The notes beneath the pieces are model-generated. The model saw only the letters and a list, made by a program, of their open reading frames with translations. It made no database searches and was not told the DNA's origin. The translations under genes were made by a program, and so were the position numbers. Positions 46,318 to 59,229 of a stretch of 64,000 nucleotides of DNA are shown here, piece by piece; position 1 is the first letter of the stretch, and the number at the start of each line of letters is the position of its first letter. Origin of the DNA: Miscanthus floridulus (taxonomy: Eukaryota > Streptophyta > Magnoliopsida > Poales > Poaceae). The stretch spans positions 81,054,059 to 81,118,058 of the forward strand of contig NC_089598.1 of the NCBI RefSeq assembly GCF_019320115.1, given 5' to 3'.

Positions 46318-46880
46318 TTCTTGAAATTCTCGTCTTCACATTTACAAATGGGCGCGTGATGTGTGCATTATTCCACACCTAGTAGTACTAAGTAAAACCT
46401 GCACGTCGATCGGGTGACTTGTGTGTGCTTTTCTGTTACGGTGCTCTTGGTAATGTGGTTAATTAGTTTTGTAGAATGATGAGGACAACTGCTAGATGTT
46501 AATTTTGTAGGAGTATATGTATCTCTCTGTGCGATATCTGAAGCTTCGTTCAAACATTGGCTGCAATCGCAACAAGTCTTTGCGCCAGCATCTCCATGAC
46601 ATGTGCCTCCTTTTCAGGTCATGGAATTTGTGCATGCTCCGAGAATGGACTTTGTGTTACCGTACATTTGATGCAATTCGGCATTACTAGCATGATGCGA
46701 TCTGAATAGGGCAGTGCTGGCGTCCAGAGGTCCGCGCGCACTCTGTTTCCGCGCTGGGGCCAGCACGCCTCGCTCGAGCCCACATTTCGTGCGCCCACGT
46801 AGGGCCTGCGCTACCCGGACGACGACTGTGCCACCAGACCACGCGCAGGGATCGCTTGCGCCCCTCCACTTTTCATGCGT
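46318..46880. other. Tetraspanin 3' region
   Basis: The 3' untranslated region and downstream DNA. 46700-46860 is GC-rich with no recognised gene. Confidence 0.5.
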
Positions 46881-46888
46881 ATTGCAGC

Positions 46889-47367
46889 TAGGGATGGAAA
46901 TGGATCGGATACGGACGGATATCATCAATATTATATTTGTTTTCATATTTCTGTTCGGATTTGGATTCGAATACGGATAGTGTCAACTATGTCGGATAGA
47001 ATCACTGTTCGCCTAAACGGTCGTTTAGCCCGTTTAAACACCGTGTAAACGCTACACGGTGGTGCGCTATTTTCGTTTAATCACCCGTTTACCCCGTTTA
47101 ATTGGCCGTTTACCCCGTTTAATGGGACGTTTTGCCCGAATAATGGCTAAACGGTAGGTGACCGACTGTTTACCGTTTAGCGTTTAGGAAAACACTAGAT
47201 AGAATACGATTGGATATCGACATCATAAATATGCGATTTGAGTATTCGGATACGGATACGGTTTCGGATGTTGGATATCCGGACTCGGATACAGACAGAT
47301 CTCAACCCCTCTAAACGGGTTCGGTTTCGAATACGGTCGGAAAATATCCGTACCGTTTTCATCCCTA
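46889..47367. mobile_element. hAT MITE with perfect 8-bp duplication
   Basis: The ends TAGGGATGGAAATGG and the inverse of CCGTTTTCATCCCTA are inverted repeats. It is flanked by ATTGCAGC at 46881-46888 and 47368-47375. The interior is rich in GGATACGGATA-type inverted sequence. A second MITE is inserted inside (47003-47197). Confidence 0.88.
47003..47197. mobile_element. MITE nested within the hAT MITE
   Basis: 195 bp bounded by GATAGAAT at 46995-47002 and 47198-47205. Ends CACTGTTCGCCTAAACG and the inverse of CGTTTAGGAAAACACTA are imperfect inverted repeats. The inside holds multiple CCGTTTA/TAAACGG units on both strands. The 8-bp duplication suggests hAT mobilisation. Confidence 0.85.
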
Positions 47368-47375
47368 ATTGCAGC

Positions 47376-47815
47376 ATGTGCAACATCCGCTCTACTTTTG
47401 CAACATCCGGATAAAACACTTACAACGTACGTCCGAAACAGCTGGAACACTTGCAACATACGTCTGAAACACTCGTAAAATATCAGAAAAAACTTGAAAA
47501 CACGTGTGTAGCCATTGCAAGCATATGCAAACATCAACATGAAACACTTGCAATGTACGTGTGAAAACACCTGGAACACTTGCATATATATGCAAGATCC
47601 CAATCTAGTTTTGCAACATCCAAATAAAACATGTGCAACATATGTTTGAAACAGATAAAACATTTGGAACATATATTTGAAACATGTGTATAGCCCATTG
47701 TAACATGTGCAACGTCCCGATCTACTTTTGCAATATTCTTATGAAACATTTGCAACGTACCTTTAAAACATCTGAAATATTTAAAATGTACGCTTGCAAC
47801 ATGCATCGTATCTTG
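47376..47815. repeat. Degenerate tandem repeats, GAAACACTTGCAACATACGT type
   Basis: A roughly 35-45 bp unit containing TGAAACA..TTGCAACAT..ACGT recurs about ten times with drift. Minus-strand frames through it give Phe/Cys/Val-rich repeats that reflect the unit, not a gene. Confidence 0.7.
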
Positions 47816-48890
47816 GTGCGGCCTCCTCTACCATCTGCATCGGGACACTACAGCCGTAGCAGGAGGAGAGGCCAGAGAGCTTCCACACTAGGGCCCGACG
47901 CATCTCCTTGCGCAGCGGCCTCAGTGGCTAGCTGGCGGCAAAGGGAGCGGTCGCTACGCGTGGACACGACGGTGCCCGCGTCGTCAGGCAAAGCGGGCCC
48001 AAGAGCAAAAGCAGCGGGGCGGTGCGGTGGAGCATGAGAAGGAGCAGCGCGGATGACCGTCGACGGTGGATCGGGCCGTAGAGCAGGAGCAACGGGCGAC
48101 CAACGGAGCAGGTGCAGGTGGGGTGACCGTTGATGCGCAGAGCATAGCAGAACGGAGCAGATCTCCCGTGTCCTTCTCTTTTCCTTATTCCACCGGCGTA
48201 ACAAAAAAAAAATAGACGTGGATACCGTATTAAAAAACGAGCAGACGAGGTCTATTGCGCTGGTATGCATGCTCACGAGGAGGCATGCGGACCGGACGGA
48301 CGGCTTGCACGTAGCATTTCCGATCTGAATATCCCATACGCATGTTCGTGGGACAGTCTCGGCCCCTCGGTGGCATGGGCTCACCAAATTGGAGTCCGCC
48401 GTACGAGCGTTCTATGTCCTTTTTGTTGGAGAGATGGTTGCCAATTTTGTTCATTTCCGCTAAGCATTTTTGTACTGCAAAATAAACATGAAAAAGAAGC
48501 TACATAACAATTCGGCCCTACTACACAGGCTAACAAGCGGGCATGGCCCAAAACGCTTCTTGGGCCTCTCAAGCCACGTAACTTAGGTGTTTCTCAGGCC
48601 TGGGCTAAATCCCGACCGAGCCTTGCGCCCGGTACAGAACCAGCAACGCATACACAGCGAAAGCTTTCCTCACACATTCTGAATTTGTGATTTGTGATAG
48701 CGATCAGAGAGACAGAGAGCCATAGGGCCTCAACTGCGCTCGTACGCGTATCTCTTAGCTTTGGCTTTGCCACAACAAGGGTGCGTATGGATTTGCACGA
48801 GCACGCATGCAAAATATTCAAAACAATTCGAATTAGTGCAGTGGTAAATGGTCGAATCATGCAAAGGCGAGGAACGGTTTTGGCACAAAT
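47816..48890. other. GC-rich intergenic block, unidentified
   Basis: Frames exist on both strands without recognisable domains. The first half may belong to the same dispersed repeat as 47376-47815, since the boundary is not sharp. Confidence 0.4.
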
Positions 48891-49088
48891 GGCTTAATTG
48901 ATTGACTTTCAAAAATTGCCAAGCCAATGATTTAGTAATCAAAAGGTGCTAAAAGTTGGACAAAATATTTGCCACAGATTTGACAAGCTAAATGCAGGTA
49001 TTGGTAAGTAACCAACCAAATAGAGACCAAAACTTTTAGTTTGCCCAAGTTTTGACTACTAAAATTTAGCTACCAACTAATCAGGCCC
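48891..49088. mobile_element. Probable MITE
   Basis: About 198 bp with imperfect inverted ends (GGCTTAATTGATTG and the inverse of CCAACTAATCAGGCCC) and a non-coding interior. No clear target duplication. Confidence 0.5.
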
Positions 49089-50569
49089 AAAGAAACACAT
49101 CCTCATCGTCTGTCATTACTTGCTTGCAAAGTTAGCCATGCCCAATTGGAGACGGATGCTGCTATTTTAAAGACAGCACTAGTTAGCTCACATTATGATT
49201 TTGCATCTTTAGGACTCGTCCATCGGGAGCAATTAATAATGTTGTCTTTAAAATAGCATGTGATCCATCACCATCTCACTCTTTGGTTTTTTTGCTTGGT
49301 TTGTAGACTAGAATGGTTTATCTATGAACACTTTATTTTTCACAAACTAATAATTAGTACAAGTACGAGGAATGAGGTCATTCCATCAAATTTCAGGAAC
49401 GAACTTACGATGCATTACTCTATGCCTTTGAAAATTTAAACTTTGAAAAAAAGTTACGATGCATATCTCACGGAAGTGTTTTTATTTTTATTTTTGTAAA
49501 AAAAGTTAACTATGCCTTTGAAAATTTAAACTTTGAAGAAGCACGGTTTTAAGCCACGGGAAAACAAAATGTAAGCTTTAGTTCATGCACCATTACGTGC
49601 CAACAGTACATTCCAGCAACACTCTTTTCCCCGGTTTAGCTGAAAGTCATCCTGTCCGGATTCAGGGCACACAGTTTTAGACTACGTGCAACTTTTCTTC
49701 ACAGAATTTATAATGTATAATAACAAGTAAAATAAAAAAAAAAACAACGCTGAAAATGTTTGTTATTTCTGAACTGGCGTGATTTCACAATTGACCTGGA
49801 TTAAAATCCGTTCTTTTGTTTTCAACGGTTTATTTATTATTTGGTGCACGAATGTTGAATGAGCATTCCTATGTCAAATTTGTTCCTTTTTTATTAGGAC
49901 ATGAAGAAATTTTTGTGACGGCCACAACTAATACGTGGTGATTATATTTAAACATGATGTACGTTGACATATCTCGACATCTGATTTGCTCTTAAACAGG
50001 TAGGCGTTAACATCCATGCTCCCCAATCTTATATCTCTTCAGTTACTTAATATTGCCGTCTCAAATTCTCATATCCTGTTGTGCGTAAGCTGATTGGATT
50101 AACTGAATATTCTTTGCCCGGTATGTCAACAATGTTATAAAATGTACGTTTATCAACTTAAAAAAAACACATATGCTAAAAAACAAATATAATATAAATG
50201 TCGTAGGAATATCACCCCCTCTTGTCTCTTTCAGAGAGAACCGCTATTTCTTTAGAAATGAAGTGTAACTTCAAAGACAATTAGTACTATGGACCAAATA
50301 CAGCCGATGACCCGAGGTCCCTTTTTTTGCACTTTATATTTCATCCGACCGACTGGATGCAGCAACCTGTGGACCTACATAATATTTACTGTTGTAAACA
50401 AGAAATGGATATGATAATAACATACTAACATATATAGTTTTTCTAGATATTTTTTTTAAGAAAAGGGAATATGTATTACTTTTCTTGATAGGATTCCAGT
50501 TTTAATTTTCTTGAAAAAAAGAGTCACCAGTAAAAAGTTATTACAAAGTCTGATCAACTCCACACACTG
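49089..50569. other. AT-rich intergenic DNA
   Basis: No gene. A hairpin is formed by GCTATTTTAAAGACAGCA (about 49161) and GTTGTCTTTAAAATAGCA (about 49232). CTATGCCTTTGAAAATTTAA is duplicated near 49420 and 49510. Confidence 0.5.
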
Positions 50570-51300
50570 AGTTTAACACTAAGCCAATGCAAAAAATAAA
50601 TGGCCATCCATAGGAGGGGAGGTGAAGCATCGACTTGACTCTAAGAGCTGGCAAAGAGCATACTGGATTATCCTTGAGTTCTTTGGTGCACAGTGTACTG
50701 GATTATCCTGAATGAGTGAATGGTACCTGCAAAAAGGTTTTTGATTGGCAATTGTTGAACACAGAGTCATTCCTTGTAAGATAAATAGATTAACAAATAG
50801 TTGTAGCCTTGCCGACAATAAAATACTTTGTTTCTGTCATTCCAATTTTGACCATGTAAGTGGATAAATATTAAACATTAGTAGGAAGAGGGACACCGAG
50901 AAAAATACATGGACAGCACGCTATAGGAAATTGGCATAATAACAATAAAAAAATATGTTTGATTGTTTCCGGTTTGCCACAATAACAAGAAAACGTACTT
51001 CCATTCTAATCCCACCTGCTAAGTTATCTTTGGTTAGAATGATCCCCGTTTTAGGTACCGCAAGAAAATCTTAATCTTTGTTGGTAACTTCACATGCCAA
51101 ATTTTCAGTGAAACCTTAACTCCATTATTGACAAGAAAGTTGTACATTGAATTGATCAAAAAACGTCTATTGTTTTGTAAACTCCAAACGAACATGTCTA
51201 AACCTTCATTGGTATTAACATTAGACACTCTTACAACAATAATCTGTTTTGTCTCGGAGTTTATTTTGAATTAGTGCTCTTCTAAAACAAACATTTAAGG
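50570..51300 (-). pseudogene. LINE ORF2 C-terminal remnant (zf-RVT region)
   Basis: The minus-strand frame at 51034-51228 contains FVWSLQNNRRFLINSMYN, then KIWHVKLPTKIKIFLRYL, the conserved lead-in to the zf-RVT domain at the end of plant LINE reverse transcriptases. Downstream fragments are shredded by stops. The catalytic RT core is absent and no ends are recognisable. Confidence 0.65.
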
Positions 51301-51804
51301 GAACCAAAGCCAAAAATTTTGCTACCGTTGCTTACTTTTTAGATAAATGTTAATTTTAAAAACTGATAATTGTTCAAATGTGCAAAAGAGTAGTTTAATA
51401 TTCCTCGCCTGATCAAACTCATGGTCCATAAATATAATGGTATCCTCTGCAAACTATGAATTTGACAATCCATCTTGTATTATAATATAGGTCTATGAAG
51501 TAGAGGGTACAAATTTATCTGTTTAATAGTAAATCATTCTTTTCTTTTGATAGGGTAATAACTAGGAATAAAAATGAAACGCCTATAGTGTTAATAAAGT
51601 ACTCTGGCATATGATAAGAATAGCAAGATGCGACCTGGTTCATATTAGTTTGTAATATATTATTGCCATTTTTTATACATGCGTAATATTACTATGATTA
51701 GCTAAAGACTCTTTTTTGAGTCTATATGTTAATCCTCATGAGGCATGCTAAAAAAATAAATCCTAAAAATTCTATAAAAATTAGAAACATCCGGCTATTG
51801 ATTT
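51301..51804. other. AT-rich intergenic DNA
   Basis: No gene seen; it may include more decayed LINE sequence. Confidence 0.4.
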
Positions 51805-51809
51805 GGTAG

Positions 51810-52730
51810 TGTCGGTGTTTTATCACCCGACGAGTGAATTTATACGAATGTAGCGCTGCTCCAGGAAGACGATTGTAGCATCCAAAGGCACAAGGAATTA
51901 TACTGGTTCAGGCCGGAGCTCTATGTCCAGTGTTAGAGATGAACCGACTGCGTGTTCCTCGGTTGAATGCTCTGAAGTTCTTACAACGGGGTATGCAAGA
52001 AGAGTGGAAGAGGTAGGAGAGTGGAGAGGGACTGCCCGAATGAAGTCTCGAGAGTCCCTCCCCTTGGAAGGATGCCTTGGCTGCCCTTATATAGAGTCCG
52101 GGGCCAGGCCACGTACAAAGAATTAGGTTCTCCCGACCGGATGGTCGTGAGCATGAGGGAGGGGAAACTAGCTATCTTGGCTTGCAAGAAAGGCCGTCTT
52201 GTCTTGGTATCAGCATGCGTCCGAACGTGGTTGTCGTCATGGTCTTGTGCCCACGTCGCGGCATGGGGGGCATGGTGCTACAGTGCCAGCCGTGATGGCA
52301 CTGTTGACACGGTGGTATTTCGCCAGCCGTCCTTGTGCGACGTGGTCTCGCCCGTGGCTTTCGTCATTGTCTCCTGGTCTCTCGGGGGCGTCGTACAAGG
52401 ACGGCTGGCGAAACACTACCGGAAGAGGTCGAGCCCCGCCGTGGTCTTCGTCATTGTCTCCTGGTCAGAGCCGGCATACTTGGCGGGGCTCGACCTCTCC
52501 CCGTTCCTTCCGAGGTCAGGATGGAGGAGAGGTCATGCGGAGCTAGGCAGTGTGTGGTGAAGGGAGAGGGAAGAGGTTGTGGCCGACTCCCTTTCTCAGC
52601 ACTTGGCCCAAGCCTTCATAGCTTAGTTGGGCCTCGGTTGTTTAGGCTTGTACTAGCTCGTTTGTCGTGGGCCATCTGAGTGGCTAACTAATCGGTGTCT
52701 TGAGATACCCGAGGTATCATAACCCCGACA
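51810..52730. mobile_element. Solo LTR (gypsy-type) with GGTAG duplication
   Basis: 921 bp beginning TGTCGGTGTTTTATCACCCG and ending CGAGGTATCATAACCCCGACA. It is flanked by GGTAG at 51805-51809 and 52731-52735. There is no second LTR or internal region, so it is a recombination product. It contains a TTATATAG TATA-like box (about 52087). CCAGCCGTCCTTGT and its inverse (52327 and 52395) could fold as a hairpin, and TTCGTCATTGTCTCCTGGTC occurs twice (about 52361 and 52447). Confidence 0.88.
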
Positions 52731-52797
52731 GGTAGACTCTGATCATTATCAATAGCAACATCCATTAGGTCTATTCAGTTCTACCAAAAGTTACCTG

Positions 52798-53040
52798 CAC
52801 TGGTAGAGAACCGAGCTTTACTCCCGGTGGGGAACCCCCTCTAGTCCCGGTTCCCCACCCGGGAGCAAGCATCCGGGACTAAAGGGGGGTCCTTTAGTCC
52901 CGGGTCAGGAACCGGGACTAAAGGAGGACCTTTAGTCCCGGTGGGTAACACCAACCAGGACTAAAGGTGCCTCCTGACATGCCACGATGGCCGGCACCTT
53001 TAGTCCCGGTTGGTAATACGAACCGGGACTAAAGGTTTTT
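52798..53040. repeat. Left subterminal array of the second CACTA
   Basis: Repeats of CCTTTAGTCCCGGTTGGTAA and CTTTACTCCCGG with inverses follow directly on the terminus. Confidence 0.8.
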
Positions 53041-53186
53041 TTCTTTTTTCTTTTCTTTTCATTTTTTTGTTTTCTTTTCAAAATAGGTTTTCGAAGTCGT
53101 ATTGTACGCTGCTAATTATACATTTATACGCGCATATAGTATGTTTCGGTTCAAGCACAATGAACGTATTAAATCACACAATTCAA

Positions 53187-53265
53187 GCATAGAAATATAT
53201 ATATATATATATATATATGCATGCATGCATCATATATATATTTACATGCATGCATGCATATGTGT
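53187..53265. repeat. TA and CATG microsatellites
   Basis: An (AT)n run followed by (GCAT)n, then a second, shorter pair. Simple sequence only. Confidence 0.8.
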
Positions 53266-53349
53266 ATTTTACATTATATTATTTAATGTGCATATATTAC
53301 AAAAGATTGCATTATAGTTGTTGTGACATAATAAGTTTCCTCTCATCCT

Positions 53350-56300
53350 CTAGCTTGGCTTCAATGGCAGTGTTGGGTCGAAGTAGAACTCGTCCTTGGA
53401 ATCGATGACCTGCTCATTAAAAAATCCGGCTATAGACTCTTGAATTGCTTTGATTTGGTCTTGCCGTATGACCTTTTCCTCCAACCATCGAGTCTACAGG
53501 TTTGAATTAAAGGAAAATAAATTAATATATGTACATATATATATATAAAGACATAGTAACACAATCAATAATAATAATTAAATGAATATATAGTGTATTT
53601 TTAACGTACTTTGAGTCTCTCTGTAGGAGTTCTTTGGGAGAGCACCTTGATAAACTTGCAAACATAGTAACCACAGTAGTTGTTCCCCTATTCCTGCCTC
53701 AGACACCACTTTACGAGAAAAAGATTTGTCATCCAATCTGGTGATCCGGTGAAAGCTATATGTTTAATTAATAAAGATGATGCGATTCAGGGGACTTACT
53801 TTCAAAGGGATTACATTCAGTGGCGCTTTGCATTTTTCCATGTGTTGCTTCTCAATAAAGGTTTTCCAAACACTGCCCAATAAAAAATTTGCCACGTCAT
53901 CAGATATAGTTAATCATCATGTTTGTGTGTATATATAGTTGCTAGAGATCCCGAAATTACCTCTGGATAATATCTATCATATTTTGGTAGTCTTGTTGTG
54001 GTTTTCTCATCGAGTCATAGATTATCAAGTGACTTTTCACCAGATCGATGTCCATCAATATCCAGTGATTGCTGCATGTGTTTATAGGATATAACGCATA
54101 ACACTCATTAATTAACTAGAATCAACATATGAGCCATTAAGGCTATGATCGACATGATTAACACTCACTTGAAGTTATAGGGAAAGAGTATATCCTTCTT
54201 GTGGCGTTGGTTCACTAAGAAGTTCATGAGGTTACTCTCTGACTCAGACTTCCAATTAGTCTTTGGAGTAATTGGGTCTTTGAATACTATATGGGGATCA
54301 ACAAAACCAATTTCATTGCAGCCTTCCTTTCTGAGCTCTGTCATTGTAAATCTGCATATATATAGTACTTGTTAGGATAATTTATATGCATATACACACA
54401 TATGATGAGTTTAATAATAGATCGAAAGAATTATTACTTACAGGCAATAGCAGCTAATGATAACTTTGTCCAGAGAGGTCAGGTGGCATAGTTGATGAAA
54501 TTCTGCAAAGTCAACATACATAACATCATCGCCACGGAATCAATGTTCGTCTCTAATTCTGACATCAACGCAGAAGTCTCCACTGGTAGATGCCTGCATG
54601 TACCACTTGTTTAGCAGGTACATTTGCGTCCCCAGATCAGATAAGGCTTGAGGGTTGTATAGACTCTGGCCTAGTACAAATTTTTTCTTCCAAATATCAA
54701 CCTCCGCCGCACTCTCAATGTTTCCATCACCAAACATCTGGTAAAGGTCGAGACCAGTCTCATCAAGAAATTCACCAAGGTGATCCAAATCGACATCCGG
54801 AGGTATGTTTGCCTAATGCATTAATCCTAAATTCGAACCATATTCATTACCAACAACTAGCGGGGGGATTGATTGGTGCGCTTGTTGTCCGAGTTGGGCA
54901 ACTCCTTTCCCTGCCCGCTTCTTTTTCTGTGCCGCCTCAATTGACTTGGTGAGAGTGCGGTCATAGTCTGATAACGTTGATTTGGACGGCTTACGAGATT
55001 CCCGCTGTTGTTGCTGGTAAGAAGTCACCTTTTTTCTTAGAATATCTGGAGCTACGAAGAAGTACGGTTTCTCTGGGTTTCTCCTTGCTTCTTGATTCAT
55101 TTTAAGTTTGTCATAGAATCTAGACATGTCTTTTTTATATGCATCAGTTCCTTCTTCCTTCTCTTCAGATATTATTTTGGGAATAGCCCTTGGTTTCACG
55201 GTGGCTTTCTTTGCAGGCGGGGACTGGTTCTTTGTTTGAGGGGCTGGCCTCTTGCTAGGCTTCTTGGTAGGCGGGGGCGGGGGAGGCGTTGGAGACCTCC
55301 TTGGAGGTGTTGGCAGCGGCGTTGGAGACCTCCTTGGAGGTGGCGGCTGCGACGTTGGAGACCTCCTTGGAGATGGTGTGGATGCAGCCTCGTCTTCCAA
55401 CACAATGTCATCGTACAGAGCACTATGATGATCTGGCGATTGAACAATTGGATTTAGGTTGGGGGAGGATCTGCTACAAAAAAAGGAATGACATATTATT
55501 ATGAGCAGATTATTAATTATTTAAGCCAATACAAATTAATGATGTAGTGTTTTCATCCGCACGTACCTATGGTGAGGTAGTTCAGGAGGAGGTGGAGCCG
55601 ACATCCCTGGAATGATGATGTAGCGCTTGCGCCATAGAATGAATGTCTTCTCCGCTTCTCCTAGAGTCTTCTCGCCATCACCTCCAGGAATGTCAAGAGG
55701 CAAATCACTAAAACCTTTTTTAGCTTTATCTACCGAGATGGTAGCATATCCTTCTTGGATTATATTCCCATGAATCCTTGGTGTCTTGGTTCGGTCGATA
55801 GGATTAACAAGACCAATAGCCACCTTGATTGTGGAATTCTCCTTCGGAATGTGTAGCTCACACGTTGTACAAGGTTCAGTGATGTCATCCATAGGGAAGC
55901 GCAGTCCTGTGTCCCCTTGATTTGGTATCTCCGTGGAAGCGCAGCTGCTTTTCAACTGAACAGATTGGCTAATGTTGATTCCTGGCTCTGATGCCTGCTT
56001 GCTTGCACTCACTGCTATTTGCACTTGCCTTCTGATTTCCTCCTGCATTCTCACTTCAAGGTTTTTTTCCCGCTCCTGTGCTTCACGCACCGCTTCCTCC
56101 AACCTCTGGAGCCGCTGTGCCTCTTCTTCCTTCTTTCTCTGGCGACTTCTGTAGAAAGGTCTGTCCTGAGGGAATCCATGCTCCCACGAGACACTTCCTT
56201 TGCCTCTAGTTCGGCCACCATGTTCAATAGTCCCGATGGCGTATGTCAGCTCATCCTTCTCTCTGTTGGGCCTGAACGCACCACTAGCAGTAGCTCTCTG

Positions 56301-57330
56301 AGCATAAAACAATCTTTCTGCTGCTTCTTATAGTCTTGCGCCATAAACGCACTTCCCTGTCTCCTGGTCTAGTGTTCCCCCATGACCGAAAAACCAATTC
56401 TTTGCACGTTCTCCCCACTCGAGTGATTCTGGTCTGATACCCTTGGCAAGAAGGTCTGCTTCCATTTTGTTCCACTTCTTAATGGCAGTCGGGTAGCCAC
56501 CTGATCCCAAGGTATGGTGGTATGTCTTCTGTTGGGCATTACGTTGGTTCTTTATCACCCGACTCACACCCTCTTCCGAAGTCTTGTACTGTACAAACTC
56601 ATCCCAATAGGGCCTCTGCTTTGAGATCGGGCCTAGGACAGTAAAATCTGGTGCTATGTTCTTCTTGACATACGTCGTGTATAGGTGTTTCTACCAAGTC
56701 TGAAACTGGGTGGCCATCTTCTTCATTGCCCAATCCCTAACTCGCTCCTTCAATTCATCACCATCTATTATATCATCATAACCATCTGTTTGGAGCGTGA
56801 AATGTACTAAGACATCATTCCGAATTAACGCCTTGTCACGATCGGAGACAAAACTGATATGAGGAGCATTGGTCTTCTTCTTCCATTCACGGGTACTAAT
56901 CGGGAGCCGGTCCCGTACAAGGTAACCACAGTGGTGCACAAATTTCATTTTATTCGGCCCCCCGGTTCTCCTGTATCCACATTGAACTCCGAGATGATGA
57001 AGTGACCCTCCAATGGCTTTTTGGGACCTCGAACATTTTTACTCTTCGTTGTAGTTGTTGATGTCGATCCAGAGGGCTACAAAACATAAACATTATTTTT
57101 AATGTCATGAGCACACATAAGACATATGATAATATATATAGCTAATAATAAAAAATATATACTTGGCTAATATGTTGTTGCTCATTTTGTTCAAGAGCTA
57201 AGTACTGACTCCCATCATCTGCATCCTCTTGCACGTTATTTTTAGCACCATCATCGCCGGCAACTTGAGTGCTAGTGTTGATCAAATTCATCATCAACTC
57301 CTCCTCATCCATATTTCTCGGGTCGGCCAT
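53350..57330 (-). pseudogene. CACTA accessory gene: Ptta/DUF8039-like plus Ulp1-type protease
   Basis: Multi-exon minus-strand gene. Exon 1 starts MADPRNMDEEELMMN (57330) and ends ISQ|GTATAT. The large second exon has a plant-transposase-like region (ADLLAKGIRPESLEWGERAK, NWFFGHGGTLDQETGKCVYG), a coiled coil (EEEAQRLQRLEEAVREAQER) and a DUF8039-like domain (STIKVAIGLVNP, GYATISVDKAKKGFSDL, LWRKRYIIIPG). A Pro-rich repeat (RRSPTPPPPPP, about 55250-55390) follows. Downstream exons give a C48/Ulp1-like fold: LFPYNF + NHWILMDIDL (His), IIYDSMRKPQQ (Asp) and GNNYCGYYVCKFI (Cys). In-frame stops at 56691, 56328 and before GNNYCGYY, and a shift at a six-G run (56958-56963), kill it. Ulp1-type enzymes cleave SUMO-like modifiers; such genes are recurrent CACTA passengers. 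Confidence 0.82.
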
Positions 57331-57339
57331 CTAGCTTCA

Positions 57340-59229
57340 AAAAACAAAACCAATATATAGTACGTCAAATCTTTGCTTATTACATGCGTAAAATCTACGA
57401 ACAATATGCATTATTAAATCTTGCCCCTCGGTCACGGATGCAATTCGCCACACTAGGACGAACTACGTCGGTACTAGGGCGAATTAGGGCTATACATAAA
57501 CGGCCGAGGGCAAATTGCGTCGGTGACTAGGGCGAACCACGTCGGTGACATCAACAGCGCGGTTCGCCCTGGTGTGATTGTTTAGCATTAACGATAACGA
57601 TAATACGAATGTTGATCAACTAGGCCACGAGAAAGGGCGATGTGACAAGAGTGGCGGTGCTCCACTCCGCCGTATACATAGAAACGCATGGACGAAATGC
57701 ATATGAATACAAATGACGTATATATACGTGTCGACGCGGTGGCCGGTGTGCTGACGACGATGACGTAAGGCGGGCCGGCGTGCTGACGACGACGACGACG
57801 TGAGGCGGGCCGGGGCGGTGTCGGTGCGTGATGTTGTGATCCTATGTACCATGTGAACCATGTAGTCATTCATCATATGAGAAAATTCTATGTTAATAAT
57901 GTAAGTATAAGTCATTATGAAATGTAAGTATATGTGTCTTATTGCTCATATAACCATTACTATTTCCGAAATGATAAGAATTTATTTTCTTCTTCTACAG
58001 GCGATCTCTGATGCTATGATATAAAGTTTGAAGATAGTCTTCCCGGAAAAAAATATGTAATGCTCATATTACTTTAGCAACATTAATATATTATATCTGT
58101 ATATTCAAAGTTCACAAATGAAGAAACATTGAAGTTTTCCTTCATTTGTCTGTAGCCATGCATGCAAGTCCAACCAAAACTGCTAACATCATCACATGTG
58201 ATATTTTTGATAAACTAAAAAACGCTTAGTTTACAAACTGGGTATCAAAATTGAGTTCCTATTTGACCATTATATATCCTACAACAAATCCTTCAAAAAA
58301 AAGACCCTACATGAATATATTTGGATAAAATTTCGTTAACAAACATTGATCTATGAAGATAGAAAAAATTCTTCTATTGAAACTGCATCTTGGAATAATG
58401 GCATATCATATAGTGATGAATATATGGCGGTTGATGGGCTGGATCATTTTCAGCTTTAGTGACAACGACAATGGTTGCCATCCTGAGGAGTTTGTAACGA
58501 AAGTTCATTAGCGGATGGTTCGTAGCGTTGTTTCCAAATAATATATAGCGTGTTTATTATACAAGCCATGGATTTACATCGATCTAATTAATTTCTAAAG
58601 TAATTTCATTGGTGGTCCTTAATTAAACTTGTCATGAGTTCAGGTCCCAGTGATCTTAAAATGTATTTTTGTACCATAAAGTGCAGTTTTTGACACTCTA
58701 ATTAAACTTGCTAATTTATCCATATAATATCCAAATATTCAAAACTTGCGTTAAGATATGTTTTTTATTTAAAATCATTTAGAGTTCCAAATATTCATTT
58801 TTAGTTCCTAGATTTTGTGATTCAAAATTTGGAATTTTCAATCGACCTCGAGCGTTGACATGGCTTACACCAAAGTTGTAGTTTTCGACGTGATCTATAA
58901 CTCGGCAGTGGAGGGCTCGGACGAATGTACAAAGAGATCGACGAATATATCACCTCGATCGAGCTCGGCAGTGTGGAGGGCCTCGGGCGCGGTGGGGCAA
59001 CGCGCGGTGGAGGGCCTCGGGCGCGGAGGAGGGCGCGGTGGAGGGCCACGGGCACGCGCGGAGGAGGGGCACGGGCGCGCGCGGTGGAGGCCGCACGAGG
59101 AAGAAGAGGGCGGCGCCGGTGTCACGGAAGGCGAACGGACGCGGCGCGAGGAAGAAGAGGGCGGCGGTGTTCGACGAGGAAGAAGACGAGCGGATCGATC
59201 TGCGCCAGGCGCTGGAGGTTATATATCAG
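57340..59229. other. Non-coding part of the second CACTA
   Basis: Upstream region of the accessory gene. 57740-57820 has a GTGCTGACGACGA...GGCGGGCCGG duplication; 58960-59210 is Gly/Arg-codon-rich GC repeats. No protein recognised. Confidence 0.5.

Noticed and set aside
47223..47672. 149-codon minus-strand frame rich in Phe, Cys and Val
   Set aside because: It follows the degenerate tandem repeat and the MITE end; no gene-like domain.
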